Below are positions 31,081-41,686 of a stretch of DNA of 64,000 nt, in pieces. The stretch comes from Planctomycetaceae bacterium (lineage in GTDB: Bacteria > Planctomycetota > Planctomycetia > Planctomycetales > Planctomycetaceae): contig CP051247.1 in NCBI GenBank assembly GCA_017795105.1, positions 4,124,001-4,188,000 of the forward strand, read 5' to 3'. Positions within the stretch are counted from its first letter, which is position 1. Each line of letters opens with the position of its first letter. The notes under the pieces were generated by a model. The model worked only from the letters and a program-made list of their open reading frames with translations. It was not told where the DNA came from and searched no databases. The translations under genes were made by a program, and so were the position numbers.

Positions 31081-32484
31081 CTAGCTTTGCTGCTTATCGG
31101 CGAGGCCGTTGAGGCGGTCGCGGACGTCGCGGTAGTCGTAGTCGACAGCGAGGATTTCGCCGTAATGGTCCTCGGCTGCTTTCAGGTCGCCTTCTTTCTC
31201 GAGAATTCGGCCGACCCAATAATGGACTTCCTTGAAGCGGTCCGGGTAGTCTTCGAAGGAAATCAGCGGGACCACCTTGAGGAACTGTTTCTTGGCCAGC
31301 GTCGGCTTGTTGTCCTTCAGGAAACAGTTCCCGAGTGAAACGAGCGAGTCGACTTCGAGCCGCGGATCCATGCTGGCCTGCTGGTAGAGCGGGATGGCAT
31401 CGGACCAGCGTTTGAGGACCTTGTACCGGCGGGCAAGCTGATACTTGTGCTGTTTGTTCTGCGGGTATCGCTTCACGAGCCCTTCGTAAACCTCGATTTC
31501 GCGATCGAGCAACTTGCGGGCGAATCGGGACGCTTTCTTCTGGGCCTCTTCATCGTCCGGCGATTGGGATGCCGCCAGCTTGAATTTGTCGAGCTGCTGC
31601 GACATCTGCTTAAGTTCGAGCTCGTCGATCAGCTCCTGGATGTTGCGATCGCCCTTGGACAATTCGAGGGCTTTCTCCAGCGTTTCCTGAGCTTTCTTCA
31701 GATCGCCTTTGTTCTCATAGAGCTGCGACAGTTTCTGGTGCAGTTCGACACTGTTGGGATCTTTGCGGATCTGATGCAGCAGGTCGGCTTCGGGATCCTG
31801 GCCCGGCGCATCGGCCTGGCCGGGACGCTTGCTGTTAAGGCCGAGCTTATCGGCGATCTCCCGGTCGGACATCACATCCCGTGTTGTCTCTGCTTCTTCA
31901 AACTTGCCTTTCTTGATTGTCGCTTCGAAATGGCAGGCGGTTTTGTTCTGCCGAGCGGTCGAATCCTGCGGATCGAGCTTCATGACCGTGTTCCAAGCGT
32001 TCGCCGCTTCGGTGAACTGGCCATCGTCCTGAAGCAACTGAGCGAATTCCCGCTGCAGCTTGATGTTGTCCGGCTCCCCGGTCGGGCCGACGGCCGTTCG
32101 ATAGGCGAAGATGGCAACGTGATTGTAGCCTCGTTCTTTGCAGGCTTCGCCCACGGCTGCATTGAAGCCGGCATCCCAGGGACTCAGTTTGAGGGCTTCT
32201 TCAGCGATCTTGTCAACTTCGTCCCATTCGTTCTTCGATTTGGCTCGCGACAGCTTGGAGCGAAGGCCCATCAGTTTGGGCTTCGACATCGCCCCGGCCC
32301 CTTTGCCATTGTTGCCGTATTTCTTGAACTCGGCGGCGCGGAGTGACTGCCGGTACGCGAGATTATCGGGGACCAGGACGGCAGCCTTATGAAACATTTC
32401 GACTGCGTAATCGTAGTCCTCATTGCTGACGGCTTTGGAACCACGCTGCCAGCATTGCTTGGCAATCTCATCAACTCCGCTCAT
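31081..32484 (-). CDS. Tetratricopeptide-repeat protein
   Basis: A 467-residue soluble protein with multiple TPR-type helix pairs. The first is at residues 10-45 (AKQCWQRGSKAVSNEDYDYAVEMFHKAAVLVPDN), then others near 90-130, 145-175, 245-285, 325-365 and 410-455. A basic helical segment (GKGAGAMSKPKLMGLRSKLSRAKSKNEWDEVDKIAEEAL) interrupts the array. No signal peptide or membrane segment. Such proteins scaffold complexes; a TadD-like role is imaginable because the Tad operon is 3 kb away, but the gene is on the other strand and TadD is usually an exported lipoprotein, so I do not call it that. Confidence 0.85.
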   Translation of the reverse strand: MSGVDEIAKQCWQRGSKAVSNEDYDYAVEMFHKAAVLVPDNLAYRQSLRAAEFKKYGNNGKGAGAMSKPKLMGLRSKLSRAKSKNEWDEVDKIAEEALKLSPWDAGFNAAVGEACKERGYNHVAIFAYRTAVGPTGEPDNIKLQREFAQLLQDDGQFTEAANAWNTVMKLDPQDSTARQNKTACHFEATIKKGKFEEAETTRDVMSDREIADKLGLNSKRPGQADAPGQDPEADLLHQIRKDPNSVELHQKLSQLYENKGDLKKAQETLEKALELSKGDRNIQELIDELELKQMSQQLDKFKLAASQSPDDEEAQKKASRFARKLLDREIEVYEGLVKRYPQNKQHKYQLARRYKVLKRWSDAIPLYQQASMDPRLEVDSLVSLGNCFLKDNKPTLAKKQFLKVVPLISFEDYPDRFKEVHYWVGRILEKEGDLKAAEDHYGEILAVDYDYRDVRDRLNGLADKQQS

Positions 32485-32762
32485 CGTTGTCTGCTTTCTT
32501 GGAGATCCGAGCCGAGAACTCCTGCTCTCGAAGCCCGGTTAGTCGCATCAGATGGTGACACTTCAAGTATATGGTCAAAACGAATCTCTCAGCAACAGGC
32601 ATTGCGTTTCGAAGTGCGGGGACGTGCGTTCTCATTCCGAGGATCGGGAGGATTACGCCGTAGATGTCGCATGTCCACCTGCGTCTGCTTGTCAGCTGCG
32701 AGACGGGCGGGTAGATTCGACTCTACGACTTACTGTACAGGATATCTTTACGGGAGAGGCCC

Positions 32763-33626
32763 ATGCAGCCCGGTTCGATCGATCGTCGCCAGTTTCTTCA
32801 GTTCCTCGCGGCCAGTTCGGCTTTGGCCGCCCTTCCCGCCTCGGCCACGGCCGCTCCTCCCAAGATGAGACTTGGCCTGGTCACTTATCAGTGGGGCAAA
32901 GACTGGGATCTCGCTACGATCATTAAGCATTGCGAAGCAGCGGACTTCTCCGGCGTTGAACTGCGATCGACTCACAAGCATGGTGTCGAGATTACGCTCG
33001 ATGCCGCCGAGCGACGTGAAGTCCGGTCTCAGTTCGCCGACAGTCCCGTCGAATGCGTCGGACCGGGAAGTGCCTGCGAGTATCACTCGGCCGATCCCGA
33101 GGTCGTGAGGAAGAACATCGAAGAGACGAAAGAGTTCATCAAGCTTTCGCACGACATTGGCGGAACCGGCGTCAAAGTGCGGCCCAACGGATTCCCGAAA
33201 GAAGTCTCGAAGGAAAAGACGCTGGAGCAGATCGGCAAGTCGCTCCGCGAAGTCGGCCAGTTCGCGGAAGATCATGGTCAGATCATTCGGCTCGAAGTCC
33301 ACGGCCGTGGCACCAGCGAACTTCCCTACATCCGCACAATGCTCGATGTCGCCGATCATCCGGCGGTTACCGTCTGCTGGAACTGCAACGGAACCGATCT
33401 CGCCGGTGAAGGATTGGAGCATAACTTCAAGCTGGTCCAGGACAGCATCAGCACGGTGCATATCCACGATCTGCGGCACGATAACTATCCGTGGCAGCAG
33501 TTGTTCGGATTGCTGAAAGGCATCAACTTCAGCGGCTGGACGCTGGTTGAAGATGGCAAGGTGCCTGACGATGTCCCGGCTGCGATGAAAGAGAATCGCA
33601 AACTCTGGGAACAACTCGCGAGCTGA
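32763..33626 (+). CDS. Tat-secreted sugar phosphate isomerase/epimerase-like protein (AP endonuclease 2 fold)
   Basis: A 287-residue TIM-barrel protein of the xylose-isomerase-like family with an N-terminal twin-arginine signal, RR at residues 8-9 followed by QFLQFLAASSALAALPASATA. Metal-site segments include VELRSTHKHG near 64, IRLEVHGRG (about residue 178), VCWNCNGTD (about 213) and TVHIHDLR (about 235). GGGAGAGG precedes the ATG. Tat export would deliver the folded protein with its metal to the periplasm. The substrate is unknown. A convergent diguanylate cyclase gene ends 37 bases away. Confidence 0.87.
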   Translation: MQPGSIDRRQFLQFLAASSALAALPASATAAPPKMRLGLVTYQWGKDWDLATIIKHCEAADFSGVELRSTHKHGVEITLDAAERREVRSQFADSPVECVGPGSACEYHSADPEVVRKNIEETKEFIKLSHDIGGTGVKVRPNGFPKEVSKEKTLEQIGKSLREVGQFAEDHGQIIRLEVHGRGTSELPYIRTMLDVADHPAVTVCWNCNGTDLAGEGLEHNFKLVQDSISTVHIHDLRHDNYPWQQLFGLLKGINFSGWTLVEDGKVPDDVPAAMKENRKLWEQLAS

Positions 33627-33663
33627 AATCCGTTCGGTCGGCCTGAATCACACGATGTCTGGT

Positions 33664-34557
33664 CTAGCTGCAGACACGATTTCGGCCCTCGTGCTTGGCC
33701 TGATAGAGTCTTGCATCCGCATAGGAAATCAGATCCGTGTCCGGCTGCAGGGTATCGGGGCTGAGCGACTGCAAATCGGCGACGCCGAGGCTGATCGAGA
33801 CGGGAATCAGATGTCCGCTGCCTTCGATTTCCGTTTCGGCGATGGATCGACGACATCGCTCGGCGATCACGGCTGCATCTGCGGCATTCACTTCCGGAAC
33901 GAGCAGGACGAATTCTTCGCCGCCGTAGCGGGCGAATGTCACGTGAGATTCGACGACATCGCGAATTCGTTGAGCGACGACGCGAAGAACCTGATCGCCG
34001 ACCAGATGCCCGTAGGTGTCGTTGATCGATTTGAAGTGATCGATGTCGAACAAGATCAGCGAAAGGGGGCGGCTCGTATTCAACGACCGTTGAGTCTCCC
34101 GTTTCAGGATGTCGAGGAACGCCCGCTTGTTCGTAATGCGGGTCAGTCCATCCTGGGTCATCATGTCGTAAATCGATTCGTAGTATTGAGCTTCGGTCTC
34201 GTCGCCGGACAGCAGCTTAAAGATGTGCGAACCGATCGAAATGCGATCGCCGGGACGGAGTTCGGTGAACTCGATTCGTTCCCCGTTGCGAAACGTCCCA
34301 TTTGTACTGCCGAGATCTTCCAGATAGTGCCGCCCGTCCTGAAAGCCAATTCGGGCATGCTCGCGAGAGACCGCTTCTTCGTTGAGCATCAAGTCCACAC
34401 CGGTGCTGCGACCGACCTTCAAGCCTTGCTCGGGGATGGAGATCAACCCGGTGTTAATCTCGACCGGATGAATCTGGAGCAGTTTCCCGATTCCGGATGT
34501 CTTCGAAGCAGGCATGGAGTTTTTGCTCGAAACAGTGGCTTGCCAGACGCTTGTCAT
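33664..34557 (-). CDS. FHA-domain diguanylate cyclase
   Basis: A 297-residue cytosolic signalling protein. Residues about 25-115 are a forkhead-associated domain with the phosphothreonine-pocket residues GRS (49-51), SREHARI (64-70) and STNGT (84-88). Residues about 130-295 are a GGDEF domain with the active-site motif GGEEF at 212-216, so it should make c-di-GMP. The RxxD inhibitory site that normally lies a few residues before the motif is absent. The FHA head suggests control by Ser/Thr kinases, which planctomycetes have in number. A later in-frame ATG at 34515 is an alternative start. Confidence 0.93.
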   Translation of the reverse strand: MTSVWQATVSSKNSMPASKTSGIGKLLQIHPVEINTGLISIPEQGLKVGRSTGVDLMLNEEAVSREHARIGFQDGRHYLEDLGSTNGTFRNGERIEFTELRPGDRISIGSHIFKLLSGDETEAQYYESIYDMMTQDGLTRITNKRAFLDILKRETQRSLNTSRPLSLILFDIDHFKSINDTYGHLVGDQVLRVVAQRIRDVVESHVTFARYGGEEFVLLVPEVNAADAAVIAERCRRSIAETEIEGSGHLIPVSISLGVADLQSLSPDTLQPDTDLISYADARLYQAKHEGRNRVCS

Positions 34558-34803
34558 GTATTCGGCCCGAATAGATGTGTGTAGAGAGAATGCAACGTCT
34601 GGTTCAACCCTATGTTACCGGCTGCAGGGGATCTGCGTCTTCGCCTCAAAACAATTTCCGCAGAAGGCAAGAAACTCCGACTGTTCGGATTATTCGGCTC
34701 CCTTCCGAGAACGCGGGGCAGTCCATTGAAGTTTGATCAGGATTCCATTGAACTGAACATCCGCAGCAAGCCGCTTCTACGACGACCTGAGAGAAAGACT
34801 GCA

Positions 34804-37056
34804 ATGACATTTCCGAGAGGAACAAGCCTGATTTCATGCGTGACCGCCACGATGACCATTCTGCTGGCGTTCGTGCAATCGACATACGCTGACGACCAAC
34901 ACGATCTGCCGCCTCGAACGTGGCAGGGAATTCCGGGGCTGGAACGCACTGCGGAAGGTCGCGTATTCGTTTCCTGGTTCACCGGCGGAGCGAAAGAACC
35001 TGCCATCGAGAATACTGTCGTGCTCGCCTACAGCGATGACAACGGCCAGTTCTTCACCGAACCGATGGTCATGGCCGTTCCGGCAAATGAAGCACGCTGC
35101 TTCGACCCCACGCTGTGGATCGATCCGAAGGGTCAACTCTGGTACATCTTCAATCGCGGCAGTCGAACAAGAGCGGTGCACGATGTGCACGCACGGATCT
35201 GCGCCGACCCGGATGCCAGTCCCCCCGTGTTTGGGCCGGAATTTCGGATCGAACTGGAGACTCCGTACGCGTTCCGGATGAACAAGATCACGGTGTTATC
35301 CTCCGGTGAATGGGTGATGCCAGTGACACATGCGCTGGAGCCGATTCACGACTGGTTCGCGGGCCCGAAGCAGGTTCAGGGAGTCGGCATCTCATCCGAC
35401 GAAGGTAAGACCTGGAGTTTCCACGGCATTGTTGAAGCTCCGGAATGGGCGCTGGAGTGCATGATTACAGAACTTCGCGACGAGCGATTGTGGATGCTCA
35501 TCCGAACCGGCAGCGGCGTCTTGTGGGAAAGCCATTCCGAAGACAAGGGACGAACATGGAGCAAGGGGCAGCCAACGGAGATCGCCAGTCCCGGCTCCCG
35601 TTTCTTCATTCGCCGACTAGCCTCTGGCAATTTGTTGCTGGTTAACCATCACAACTTCAAAGGCCGCAGCCATCTCACCGCTCAACTTTCAACCGACGAT
35701 GGCCTCACGTGGAATGAAGGTTTACTGCTCGACGAACGTAGCGGCGTTTCTTATCCGGATGGCGTTCAGGATCGAGACGGTTTGATCTGGATCACCTATG
35801 ACCGGAATCGCCAGGGAGCCGGCGAGATTCTGTATGCGACCTTCCGCGAGCAGGATGTTGCTGCTGGAAAGAACGTCTCTCAGGATGTCCGGCTCAAGCA
35901 GGTCGTCAGCACGCTGACGACGGCAAAGCGACTTCCGGAGAACTGGAGTCCCACACAAGCCGGGGATGCAGTGATGGAACGGCTGGTACGCGTGACAGGA
36001 GCCGAGGTGAAGGGAGCTCACGACAGCGAATTCGTCTGCGTTGAGGACCGTGCTTATGTCGTTGCGGAAGTGAACGACACCCGAGCCGGGGAAAGCTCCG
36101 CCTGGCCCGAGATCTACTGCACGCTGTCAATTGTGAATCTGCAATCACTGGAGGTGGAAGAGATCCTTCGGTTTGCTCGCGGAGAGCAGGGATTCGAGAA
36201 TGAAACACTGCCGGTCGGTGCCTGTTTCGTGCCGCGAATTGTGCTGAAGGACGATCAGACGCTGCGCTGTTACTTCGCCAGCGAGCGACCGGGGCAACGT
36301 CAGGCACAAATGTGGTTCCGGGATTTTGATCTGCCGACCCAGCAGTTTGCCGGAACAATTCATAAAGCGAAGCTGAAGACCGCCGCCGGCACCTTCGACA
36401 TGCAGCCGCGTTACTTCTACGAGGACGCGGTTCGGCACGGCTTCGAGAAACCGGCCAAAGACTACGGGCTTTACATCTTCGATTCGTTTAAGGAGTTCGA
36501 CGGTCAGTTGTACGTCGCCCTCAACAACTACCCGGCTCGGCAGAACGGCCTTGCCCGCGTGCACGACGATCGGGCGACGTTCGAAGTGCTCGGTCATTAC
36601 AACGAACCGCAATCGGCGGCCTTGAGTGAATCAGCGGTGAACCGTCTCCCGGATGGCCGCTGGATGGCAATCTGTCGCAACGACTCCGGGAACTATCATT
36701 TCACCTTCAGCTCCGATGGTCGCACCTGGAGCGTCGGACGTCCGCTTCCCTTCGTGCCGAATGGAACAGGCTCCAAGCCGACATTCGATCGCTTTGGAGA
36801 CCTGTATTATCTTGGCTGGCAGGAAGCGACCCGTATTAACGGAGTCAACCGCAGTGTGTTCAACGTCGACATTTCTGCGGACGGGAAGAACTGGACCCGC
36901 AAGTATCGTTTCGAAACCACGAAGTCGTTTCAGTACCCAACCTTTCACGAGCATGAAGGCGTGATTTGGGTGAGCGCGACGCAGGGAGACAGTTCCCCGA
37001 GCCGCAAGGAGCGGATCATGTTCGGGAAGCTGGAAGAGATCGGATCCACGGATTAA
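34804..37056 (+). CDS. Secreted BNR-repeat protein, sialidase-like, with two propeller-like halves
   Basis: A 750-residue exported protein. The N-terminal signal (SLISCVTATMTILLAFVQSTYA) leads into a BNR/sialidase-superfamily propeller. Asp-box motifs are SSDEGKTWS, SEDKGRTWS and STDDGLTWN in the first 380 residues, and FSSDGRTWS and SADGKNWT near the C-terminus (about 630-710). The central 380-600 region belongs to a second propeller. The FRIP-like arginine and the tyrosine nucleophile of true sialidases cannot be confirmed, so exo-sialidase activity is unproven. The ATG at 34804 starts the signal peptide; the open frame begins at 34612 but the upstream part is not homologous. Confidence 0.8.
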   Translation: MTFPRGTSLISCVTATMTILLAFVQSTYADDQHDLPPRTWQGIPGLERTAEGRVFVSWFTGGAKEPAIENTVVLAYSDDNGQFFTEPMVMAVPANEARCFDPTLWIDPKGQLWYIFNRGSRTRAVHDVHARICADPDASPPVFGPEFRIELETPYAFRMNKITVLSSGEWVMPVTHALEPIHDWFAGPKQVQGVGISSDEGKTWSFHGIVEAPEWALECMITELRDERLWMLIRTGSGVLWESHSEDKGRTWSKGQPTEIASPGSRFFIRRLASGNLLLVNHHNFKGRSHLTAQLSTDDGLTWNEGLLLDERSGVSYPDGVQDRDGLIWITYDRNRQGAGEILYATFREQDVAAGKNVSQDVRLKQVVSTLTTAKRLPENWSPTQAGDAVMERLVRVTGAEVKGAHDSEFVCVEDRAYVVAEVNDTRAGESSAWPEIYCTLSIVNLQSLEVEEILRFARGEQGFENETLPVGACFVPRIVLKDDQTLRCYFASERPGQRQAQMWFRDFDLPTQQFAGTIHKAKLKTAAGTFDMQPRYFYEDAVRHGFEKPAKDYGLYIFDSFKEFDGQLYVALNNYPARQNGLARVHDDRATFEVLGHYNEPQSAALSESAVNRLPDGRWMAICRNDSGNYHFTFSSDGRTWSVGRPLPFVPNGTGSKPTFDRFGDLYYLGWQEATRINGVNRSVFNVDISADGKNWTRKYRFETTKSFQYPTFHEHEGVIWVSATQGDSSPSRKERIMFGKLEEIGSTD

Positions 37057-37268
37057 GTCTGTCCGAAACTGATGGAAATGCGATCAGATCGCCGTCGACC
37101 AGGCAATCGGCTTCAACCGGCTGGCTGTTTAGGGTATGTTAAATCAGGAAACTGTGATCTGTTTTCAGCTGCTTTTCACGAAAGGGAGCTGGCGGATCAA
37201 TCGAAATAAGATGGGGCGGATGGTTTCCCGCCTTTGAATATCTCAGACTTCAACCTCAGGACATCATT

Positions 37269-38639
<1,371 letters not shown>

Positions 38640-38662
38640 TCTTCTCTGATCGACTGACTTCC

Positions 38663-38706
38663 ACAGGGGCGGGGAATCATCGATTTCCTCGCCCCTGTTT
38701 TCTTTC
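38663..38706 (+). terminator. Intrinsic terminator after oxidoreductase gene
   Basis: ACAGGGGCG and CGCCCCTGT form the stem base, extended by GGAAT/ATTTCC, and TTTTCTTT follows directly. It begins 24 bases after the stop codon. Confidence 0.85.
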
Positions 38707-38780
38707 GTCGTTATGCCAATCGCAGTGCCGAACGACTGCTGAATTCGATCGTCCTGAAATCGCATGATCGTGGAGCGCAC

Positions 38781-39650
38781 ATGAGCTTAACTCCGGACAA
38801 CCGGCAGGAACTCGAAGAGATCGTCTTGTCCTGCGAGCACAGAGTCTGGACGGCGGTTGTCAATCGCGATGGCGATCTGCTCGCCAATCTGTTCTCCGAC
38901 GATTATGTCGAGATCACTCTGACCGGACAGCGCGTCTTGAAGCAGGACGTCGTCAACGAATCTCCCCAGATCGACGACATCCGCGGCTACACGATCGATT
39001 CCGTACGGTTCATCTCCCTGAGCGATGACACGATGATGCTGAGTTATCATCTCCGCATCGATGGGACCTGCCGGGGAGTGCCTCTGCAACCGCGAGACCG
39101 GTGGGCGACTTCGATCTGGAAGCTGAGTGAGGAGCGATGGCAATGCTCGCTGTTTCAGCAAAGCCCCTATCAGAGTGATGTATCAGAAGATCACACGCAG
39201 AGAGCCATACGCGGATCTGACCAGCCGGCCCACATTGTGCCAATGACGTTCGAGCATGTACCTGAAGTTCTCGAACTCTGGTCGCACGTGAAAGGGCTTG
39301 TTCTGACCTATTCCGATAACCCATCCGATCTCGCCCGTTACTTCAGTGACAACCCGCAGATGAGCTTCGTCGCGATCCACGAGGAACGAGTTGTCGGGGC
39401 GGTGCTCTGTGGGCACGATGGGCGCAGGGGCTACCTCCATCATCTGGCCGTCGCACCGGACAGTCAAAACCGCGGCATTGGTCGAGCTCTCGTCGATGCC
39501 TGTCTCAACCGGCTGAAGGCCATCGGCATCATGCAGTGCAATTTGTTTGTCGTCGAAGACAACGCCGCAGGCAAGCAGTTCTGGCAGCGCGACGGCTGGT
39601 CGGAATGGCCGCAAATTCGCTTGATGTCGAAGAGGCTGCAGGAAGATTAA
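38781..39650 (+). CDS. DUF4440 (SnoaL-like) - GNAT acetyltransferase fusion
   Basis: A 289-residue two-domain protein. Residues about 1-130 are a SnoaL/NTF2-like DUF4440 domain (LEEIVLSCEHRVWTAVVNRDGDLLANLFSDDYVEI). Residues about 150-289 are a GNAT N-acetyltransferase, with the acetyl-CoA loop VAPDSQNRGIGRALVDACL. A hydrophilic linker separates them. The fusion suggests that the NTF2-like pocket binds a small ligand that regulates or supplies the transferase, but the substrate is unknown. The next gene is convergent and 36 bases away. Confidence 0.85.
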   Translation: MSLTPDNRQELEEIVLSCEHRVWTAVVNRDGDLLANLFSDDYVEITLTGQRVLKQDVVNESPQIDDIRGYTIDSVRFISLSDDTMMLSYHLRIDGTCRGVPLQPRDRWATSIWKLSEERWQCSLFQQSPYQSDVSEDHTQRAIRGSDQPAHIVPMTFEHVPEVLELWSHVKGLVLTYSDNPSDLARYFSDNPQMSFVAIHEERVVGAVLCGHDGRRGYLHHLAVAPDSQNRGIGRALVDACLNRLKAIGIMQCNLFVVEDNAAGKQFWQRDGWSEWPQIRLMSKRLQED

Positions 39651-39686
39651 CGCACCGCGAACCCAGCAAACGATAAGTGTCCTCGC

Positions 39687-41480
39687 TCAGACGCTGTCCT
39701 GAGTCGGTTTCGATTCTGAGCCTTCTCGCATTGGAGCAGGATTCTCGATAACTGCTGGCTCGGAGGCAGCCACAATCATCATTCCTACATACTCGACGTG
39801 ACCTTCCCCGTTGATCTCGCGGATGCGGAGGGTGATCTGGTCGAAGGTGACCGAGGCTCCGGCAACGACCCCGCCAGCTCCGAGTCGGTCGCGGAGAAGT
39901 TCATCGAGTGTAAGATCGAGGTTCTTGTCGAGTGTGAGGTCGTACAACTGCTGCATGTCGCGAACTCGAATCGAGCCGCGAATAGGAAACTCGAACGCTT
40001 CTGGCAGTGCCTTTTCTTCGTCTCCGCGACGGGAGAAGACACGGTCGACCATCGCCCGGACGGCCGGGCGCATCACCACGATGACGTGGTCACCACATTG
40101 GATCGAGTGCCGCCCCTGTGGCGGGATGATCTGATTGTTACGGACAATCAGGGCCACAACCACGCCGTCCGGGAGTGCAAGATCCTTCACCATTCGTCCC
40201 ACGGCTCGACAGTCCGGCCCGGCATAGTAGTCGACGATATCGCCGTCGACGTTCTGCAACGAACTGATCTCGAGCATTACTGGGGGCGGCAGTTTGCCTT
40301 CGACATCGAGCTTGAGAGAGCGGGCCATCGTGGGCAATGTCCATCCCTGAATCAGTGCCGAGACAAGCACGACGAAGAAGACGGTATCGAACATCGTCGA
40401 AGCCCCTGGCACGGCAGCCAGCATTGGGAAGGTCGCCAGCGTAATCGGCACGGCTCCCTTGAGTCCGACCCAGGAGAGAAACAGTAGTTCCCGAGGCAGA
40501 AAGCGAAAGGGCGCCAGGGAAATACACACCGCGATCGGGCGGGCCACCAGAATTAATACGAACGCAATCGCCAGGGCAGACCCAGCCGATTCGAGCAGTC
40601 GCGACGGAAAACTGAGCAGGCCGAGCGTCATGAACATGAGGATCTGGCTGATCCACGCCGCTGCGTCGTGGAAGAGCAGGATGCCGCGATGAAAAATCGG
40701 TCGCCGATTTCCGATGACGATTCCGGTGAGATAGACCGCCAGAAAGCCGCTGCCACCAAAGACAGCAGCTATGCCGAACGAGAACAGAGCCAGAGCCGTC
40801 GCCATGACCGGATACAGCCCGGCTGCACCCAGGTGGACATTCTTGAGAATCCAGACTCCGCCGTATCCCACCGCCAGGCCGACGACCGCTCCGACAGTCA
40901 GCTGCGTGAAGAACATCACGAGCAGTCCCCAACCCGGTTCCACGGCGTTCGTGATCACCTGAATGAGACTGACGGTGAGAAAGATCGCCATCGGATCGTT
41001 CGACCCGCTCTCGACTTCGAGTGTGTCTGCCAGTCGCTGGCGAATATTCACTCCCCCGGTTCGCAAAACCGAAAACACAGCCGAGGCATCGGTCGAGCCC
41101 ACGATACTTCCCAGCAGCAACCCTTCCAGAAGCGGGATCTTCAGAATCCACGACGCAGCCAGTCCGGTAATCAGAGCCGTGAGAATCACACCGACAGTCG
41201 CCAGTGTTCCCGCAGGTTTCAACGCGGCGACAATTGAACGGGCCGGGGTTCGTAACCCGCCATCGAACAGAATCAGACTGAGCGCCACCGTGCCGATGGC
41301 GTTCGCGAGCGCGTAATTCTCGAACTCGATTCCGCCCAGTCCTTCGGAACCGGCCAGCATCCCGACGACCAGGAACAGGAACAGAACCGGGATGCCCATC
41401 CGGGTCGAGAATTTGTTCGAGGCAATCCCGAGCAGCAACAGTATCCCCGTGATGAGGATGATCGTCTCAATAGTCAGCAT
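39687..41480 (-). CDS. cvrA: CvrA/NhaP2-type potassium(cation)/proton antiporter
   Basis: A 597-residue membrane protein of the CPA1 family. About 12-13 helices span residues 1-400, with the ion-binding segment ESGSNDPMAIFL (about 158-169) and the STDASAVFSVLR repeat (about 129-140). The soluble C-terminal part has a TrkA-C/RCK-C domain (about 405-490, RMVKDLALPDGVVVALIVRNNQIIPPQG) and a CorC/HlyC-like acidic domain (about 495-580), as in NhaP2/CvrA. It exports cations (often K+) in exchange for protons. It stands alone with a divergent promoter region upstream. Confidence 0.92.
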   Translation of the reverse strand: MLTIETIILITGILLLLGIASNKFSTRMGIPVLFLFLVVGMLAGSEGLGGIEFENYALANAIGTVALSLILFDGGLRTPARSIVAALKPAGTLATVGVILTALITGLAASWILKIPLLEGLLLGSIVGSTDASAVFSVLRTGGVNIRQRLADTLEVESGSNDPMAIFLTVSLIQVITNAVEPGWGLLVMFFTQLTVGAVVGLAVGYGGVWILKNVHLGAAGLYPVMATALALFSFGIAAVFGGSGFLAVYLTGIVIGNRRPIFHRGILLFHDAAAWISQILMFMTLGLLSFPSRLLESAGSALAIAFVLILVARPIAVCISLAPFRFLPRELLFLSWVGLKGAVPITLATFPMLAAVPGASTMFDTVFFVVLVSALIQGWTLPTMARSLKLDVEGKLPPPVMLEISSLQNVDGDIVDYYAGPDCRAVGRMVKDLALPDGVVVALIVRNNQIIPPQGRHSIQCGDHVIVVMRPAVRAMVDRVFSRRGDEEKALPEAFEFPIRGSIRVRDMQQLYDLTLDKNLDLTLDELLRDRLGAGGVVAGASVTFDQITLRIREINGEGHVEYVGMMIVAASEPAVIENPAPMREGSESKPTQDSV

Positions 41481-41686
41481 TCCGCAAATCCACTACTCGT
41501 CGTCCATGGCTGATCGGAACTCAGGCAGCAAGCGCTCTTCTCACGATAGCTTATGAGTTCCGTTTGTGGAGAGAGAGTAGCAGAGGAACCGGCTAACTTG
41601 CGAGGATTCTCGCACAGCCTGCATCACGCGCTGCCACTGTCGCCAATGGACTGTCCTTCTGGACATCAGACGAAGAGGGTTCTCCG

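Noticed and set aside
31081..32484. TPR protein as TadD
   Set aside because: It has no signal or lipobox, lies on the opposite strand, and is separated by a terminator and two genes.
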